Positions 39,493 through 41,541 of a DNA stretch of 41,541 nt are shown here, piece after piece. The stretch is from Planctomycetaceae bacterium (GTDB taxonomy: Bacteria; Planctomycetota; Planctomycetia; Pirellulales; Pirellulaceae). Position 1 is the stretch's first letter, and each line of letters starts with the position of its first letter. The DNA is taken from the NCBI GenBank assembly GCA_003233175.1, contig QIKY01000019.1:1-41541 (forward strand). Reading direction: 5' to 3'. The notes beneath the pieces are model-generated. The model had not been told where the DNA came from. It ran no database searches and worked only from the letters and a program-made list of their open reading frames with translations. Both the position numbers and the translations under genes were made by a program.

Positions 39493-41106
39493 TTACGGTT
39501 GTTGGGAACCGCCGCTAGGGGCTTCGACGGGCCGACCAATCAGCCGCAGCAGCACGCCTAATACGAGCAACCCCACAGGGAACAGTAGCCAGGGGGAGAA
39601 TCCGTAGCCCGCCGGCAAGGTTCCGCACGCCACGGCAACCGCCCCCACCAGCAAGGCGTACGGCATTTGGGTGCGGACATGTGCAATGTGGTCGCAACCG
39701 CTGGCTTGCGACGAAAGCACGGTTGTGTCGGAGATCGGCGAGCAATGGTCGCCAAAAATAGCGCCCGCCAAAACGCCGCCGACCGACGCCAGAAAAATCG
39801 GATCGTTGGCGTCCACCGGCCCGCTGGCGGCCAACATGCCATGCACGGCGGGAATGGCCAGTGGCATGAGAATGCCCATCGTGCCCCAACTGGTTCCCGT
39901 GCAAAAGGCAACCAGCGACGCCAGCAGGAAAACAAGGCTGGGCATCCAGGCCGGCGACGCATTCTCTTGCAGCAGCCCCGCCAGAAATGGCCCCGTTTGG
40001 AGGTGGTGTTCGTCGGTGAGTTCGGAAAGCGTCCAGGAGAGCCACAAGATTGCCAACGCGGGCGTGAGCAGGAGAGCGCCCTTTTTGGCGGCGTCGCCAA
40101 TTTCGGCGGCTGTGAGCGTTCGCTGGGTTCTCGTCAGCACGATAGCCGTGAATAACCCCGCCAACGATCCGTACAGCAGCGAGAAGTAGGAATCGCCTTT
40201 TCCCACGACCTGTATCCAATCGGATGCAATCGACGCCTCTTCGACCGCTTTCCAGCCGGTGGCCACTAACAGAGCGAAGGTGGTGAGCACCATCACGCAA
40301 ACGGGCAGAGCCGCGTCCCACCAATTTCGGGCTGACGGCGCGCCCGCCATGGTGTTGGCATTGCGAAGATCGTTTTCCGGCGGTTTGTTTTTCGCTCGCC
40401 GTTCGGCGCGGAGCATGGGTCCAAAATCTCGGCCGAGCCAAGCCACGATGGGAATGAACAGCAAGGCCCACAAAACATAGAAGCGGTACGGAATGGAAGC
40501 CACGAAAATCTGGTAGCCATCGGCCGGGCCGTTGAAGGTTAATTCTCGGCAGCCATCTTCGATAAAGCCGATTTCTCCGGCGATCCAGGTGGAAATAAGC
40601 GCCAGTCCGGAAACGGGCGCCGCCGTGGAGTCGACCAAATAGGCCAGTTTCTCACGCGAGATGCGCAGGCGGTCGGTCAGCGGTTGCATGGCGCCGCCCA
40701 ACAGCAGCGTGTTGGCGTAGTCGTCGAAAAACACGACCAAGCCCAGCACCCACGTGACCAACTGCCCCCCGCGGCGCGTTTTGGCCCACGGCGTGAGCAA
40801 ATCGACCACGCCCAACATGCCGCCCGAACGATGCACCACGCCCACCATGGCGCCCATCAACAGTGTGAAGGCGAACACGCGCAGGTGGTCTGGCTCAATC
40901 AGGTTCGCCCACAGGTGGCCTTCCAGCAGATTCCCGAAAGCCACGAAGGGAATTTTCCAAGTGGTAATGTCGGGCGTGTTTGCCGTGAGCAGCAGCGAAC
41001 CGGCAAACACGCCCGCCAACAGCGACGCCACCACCCGCCGCGTGGCAATCGCCAACACGATGGCCGCCACCGGCGGCAGTAAGCTCCACCAGCCGAAGTT
41101 ATCCAT
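39493..41106 (-). CDS. NhaC-family Na+/H+ antiporter
   Basis: A 537-aa integral membrane protein with about 11-13 membrane segments and the Na+/H+ antiporter NhaC-type pattern: SLLPPVAAIVLAIATRRVVA near the start, VFFDDYANTLLLGGAMQPL (about 132-150) with the conserved Asp pair, DSTAAPVSGLALISTWIAGEIGF (about 163-185), CTGTSWGTMGILMPLAIP (about 396-413) and IFGDHCSPISDTTVLSS (about 447-463). It would exchange Na+ or malate/lactate-type solutes for H+. A long hydrophilic loop (about 225-265) separates the halves. ATG at 41106 with AAGGA 6 nt upstream. It lies just upstream of oadGBA on the same strand, with 209 bp between, and would use the Na+ gradient made by that complex. Confidence 0.9.
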   Translation of the reverse strand: MDNFGWWSLLPPVAAIVLAIATRRVVASLLAGVFAGSLLLTANTPDITTWKIPFVAFGNLLEGHLWANLIEPDHLRVFAFTLLMGAMVGVVHRSGGMLGVVDLLTPWAKTRRGGQLVTWVLGLVVFFDDYANTLLLGGAMQPLTDRLRISREKLAYLVDSTAAPVSGLALISTWIAGEIGFIEDGCRELTFNGPADGYQIFVASIPYRFYVLWALLFIPIVAWLGRDFGPMLRAERRAKNKPPENDLRNANTMAGAPSARNWWDAALPVCVMVLTTFALLVATGWKAVEEASIASDWIQVVGKGDSYFSLLYGSLAGLFTAIVLTRTQRTLTAAEIGDAAKKGALLLTPALAILWLSWTLSELTDEHHLQTGPFLAGLLQENASPAWMPSLVFLLASLVAFCTGTSWGTMGILMPLAIPAVHGMLAASGPVDANDPIFLASVGGVLAGAIFGDHCSPISDTTVLSSQASGCDHIAHVRTQMPYALLVGAVAVACGTLPAGYGFSPWLLFPVGLLVLGVLLRLIGRPVEAPSGGSQQP

Positions 41107-41272
41107 GGCGTCGTCCTTGCAGGAATGACCGGGCTGATTGATTACGTGATGTGTATTTCATTTTCGCTTATAGTAGTGGGTTCTTCCGCCGAGTGCGTGA
41201 CGGCGCGAATGCCTGGAATACGTCGTCGGCAACTTGGAAAGCGTGGGGGCATTCGTTCCCGAAACGGCGTTT

Positions 41273-41316
41273 GAGAAGCCCGGCTTTTTGAAAAAGCCGG
41301 GCTTCTGAATCGGGCT
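41273..41316. repeat. palindrome family A, copy 4 (divergent intergenic)
   Basis: A perfect 16-bp stem (agaagcccggcttttt, centre g, then its complement), followed by gaatcgggc. It lies between two divergent genes, so it is not needed as a terminator. Its flank is the reverse complement of the flank of copy 2 at 3287. Confidence 0.85.
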
Positions 41317-41376
41317 GCCGTTTTTCCACGCTTTCTTGGCGTCCATTTTCTCACCCACCCGCAAACAACGCTAAAA

Positions 41377-41541
41377 ATGTCCATGATCTATTCTCCTACT
41401 TTTCGACGCGCCGCGCTGGGCTGCATCCTGGCGTTGTCGCTTTTTTTTCAGACGGCCTCCGCCGAGCAGCCTTTTGATCTTTTACTCCAGGGCGGACGCG
41501 TTGTCGATGGAACGGGCGCGCCGTGGTACAAGGCCGATGTC
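41377..41541 (+). CDS. secreted amidohydrolase / D-aminoacylase-like protein, 3' end outside window
   Basis: Only the first 55 residues are present. They show a signal peptide (RRAALGCILALSLFFQTASA) followed by EQPFDLLLQGGRVVDGTGAP, the typical start of amidohydrolase-superfamily proteins related to N-acyl-D-amino-acid deacylase, where a beta-sandwich precedes the metal-binding barrel. The reaction cannot be decided from this part. Two ATGs (41377 and 41383) are possible starts; neither has a good ribosome binding site. It is divergent to the NhaC-type gene. Confidence 0.7.
   Translation, partial: MSMIYSPTFRRAALGCILALSLFFQTASAEQPFDLLLQGGRVVDGTGAPWYKADV

Overview
The window looks like part of a planctomycete chromosome, most like the Pirellulales/Lacipirellulaceae type. 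The evidence is gene content: a secreted PSCyt1-DUF1549-DUF1553 cytochrome-like protein, two Tat-exported DUF1501 proteins, a giant PVC-type dehydrogenase with HEAT repeats and a CxxCH domain, a DUF1559-like protein, and small membrane proteins that begin with an NPYxxP/S tag. The DNA is moderately GC-rich and rich in the word GGCGCC. No rRNA, tRNA, CRISPR array or phage was found.

Layout. 1-0.84 kb: the 3' part of an IS4-type transposase. 0.9-3.2 kb: an unknown protein, a Gfo/Idh/MocA oxidoreductase and a small membrane protein. 3.4-9.4 kb (+): an Rrf2-type regulator, then PSCyt1/DUF1549/DUF1553, DUF1501 and a radical SAM/SPASM protein, which look like one functional group. 9.5-11.3 kb (-): a diguanylate cyclase with a second, degenerate GGDEF domain. 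11.6-13.3 kb (+): an exported amidase. 13.3-18.5 kb (-): the PVC dehydrogenase, coaX (type III pantothenate kinase) and a shortened MnmE-like GTPase, tightly packed. 18.8-20.7 kb (+): two small membrane proteins and an MBL-fold hydrolase behind a 17-bp tandem repeat. 20.8-25.3 kb (-): the rlmKL 23S rRNA methyltransferase and a gamma-glutamyltransferase. 25.5-27.3 kb: a zinc-ribbon protein, a small membrane protein and a DUF1559-like protein. 27.5-29.6 kb (-): an exported alpha/beta hydrolase with an attenuator-like leader. 29.6-31.05 kb: noncoding, crowded with different repeat types and two strong minus-strand terminators. 31.06-32.6 kb (-): a divergent MurE-like ligase. 33.1-34.5 kb (+): a second DUF1501 protein. 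34.7-35.4 kb (-): a secreted protein with an apparent frameshift. 35.8-41.1 kb (-): a sodium module with an NhaC-type antiporter, OadG-like, OadB and OadA. 41.4 kb to the end (+): the start of a secreted amidohydrolase.

How the genes work together. The oadG-oadB-oadA set should form a membrane biotin decarboxylase that exports Na+, and the adjacent NhaC-type antiporter would exchange that Na+ for H+. The Rrf2/cytochrome/DUF1501/radical-SAM array suggests an Fe-S-sensed, exported redox function with no described role. Most other genes are housekeeping (coaX, rlmKL, ggt) or exported proteins of poorly understood planctomycete families.

The least explained content is between genes. At least six families of palindromic or hairpin repeats occupy the intergenic spaces, some with conserved flanks or loops well beyond what a terminator needs. 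A leader with mutually exclusive stems lies upstream of the hydrolase gene, and a second terminator-ended structured stretch lies downstream of the MurE-like gene. The MurE-like ligase is also notable because nearly all substrate-binding signatures of MurE are altered while the ATP-binding loop is kept.
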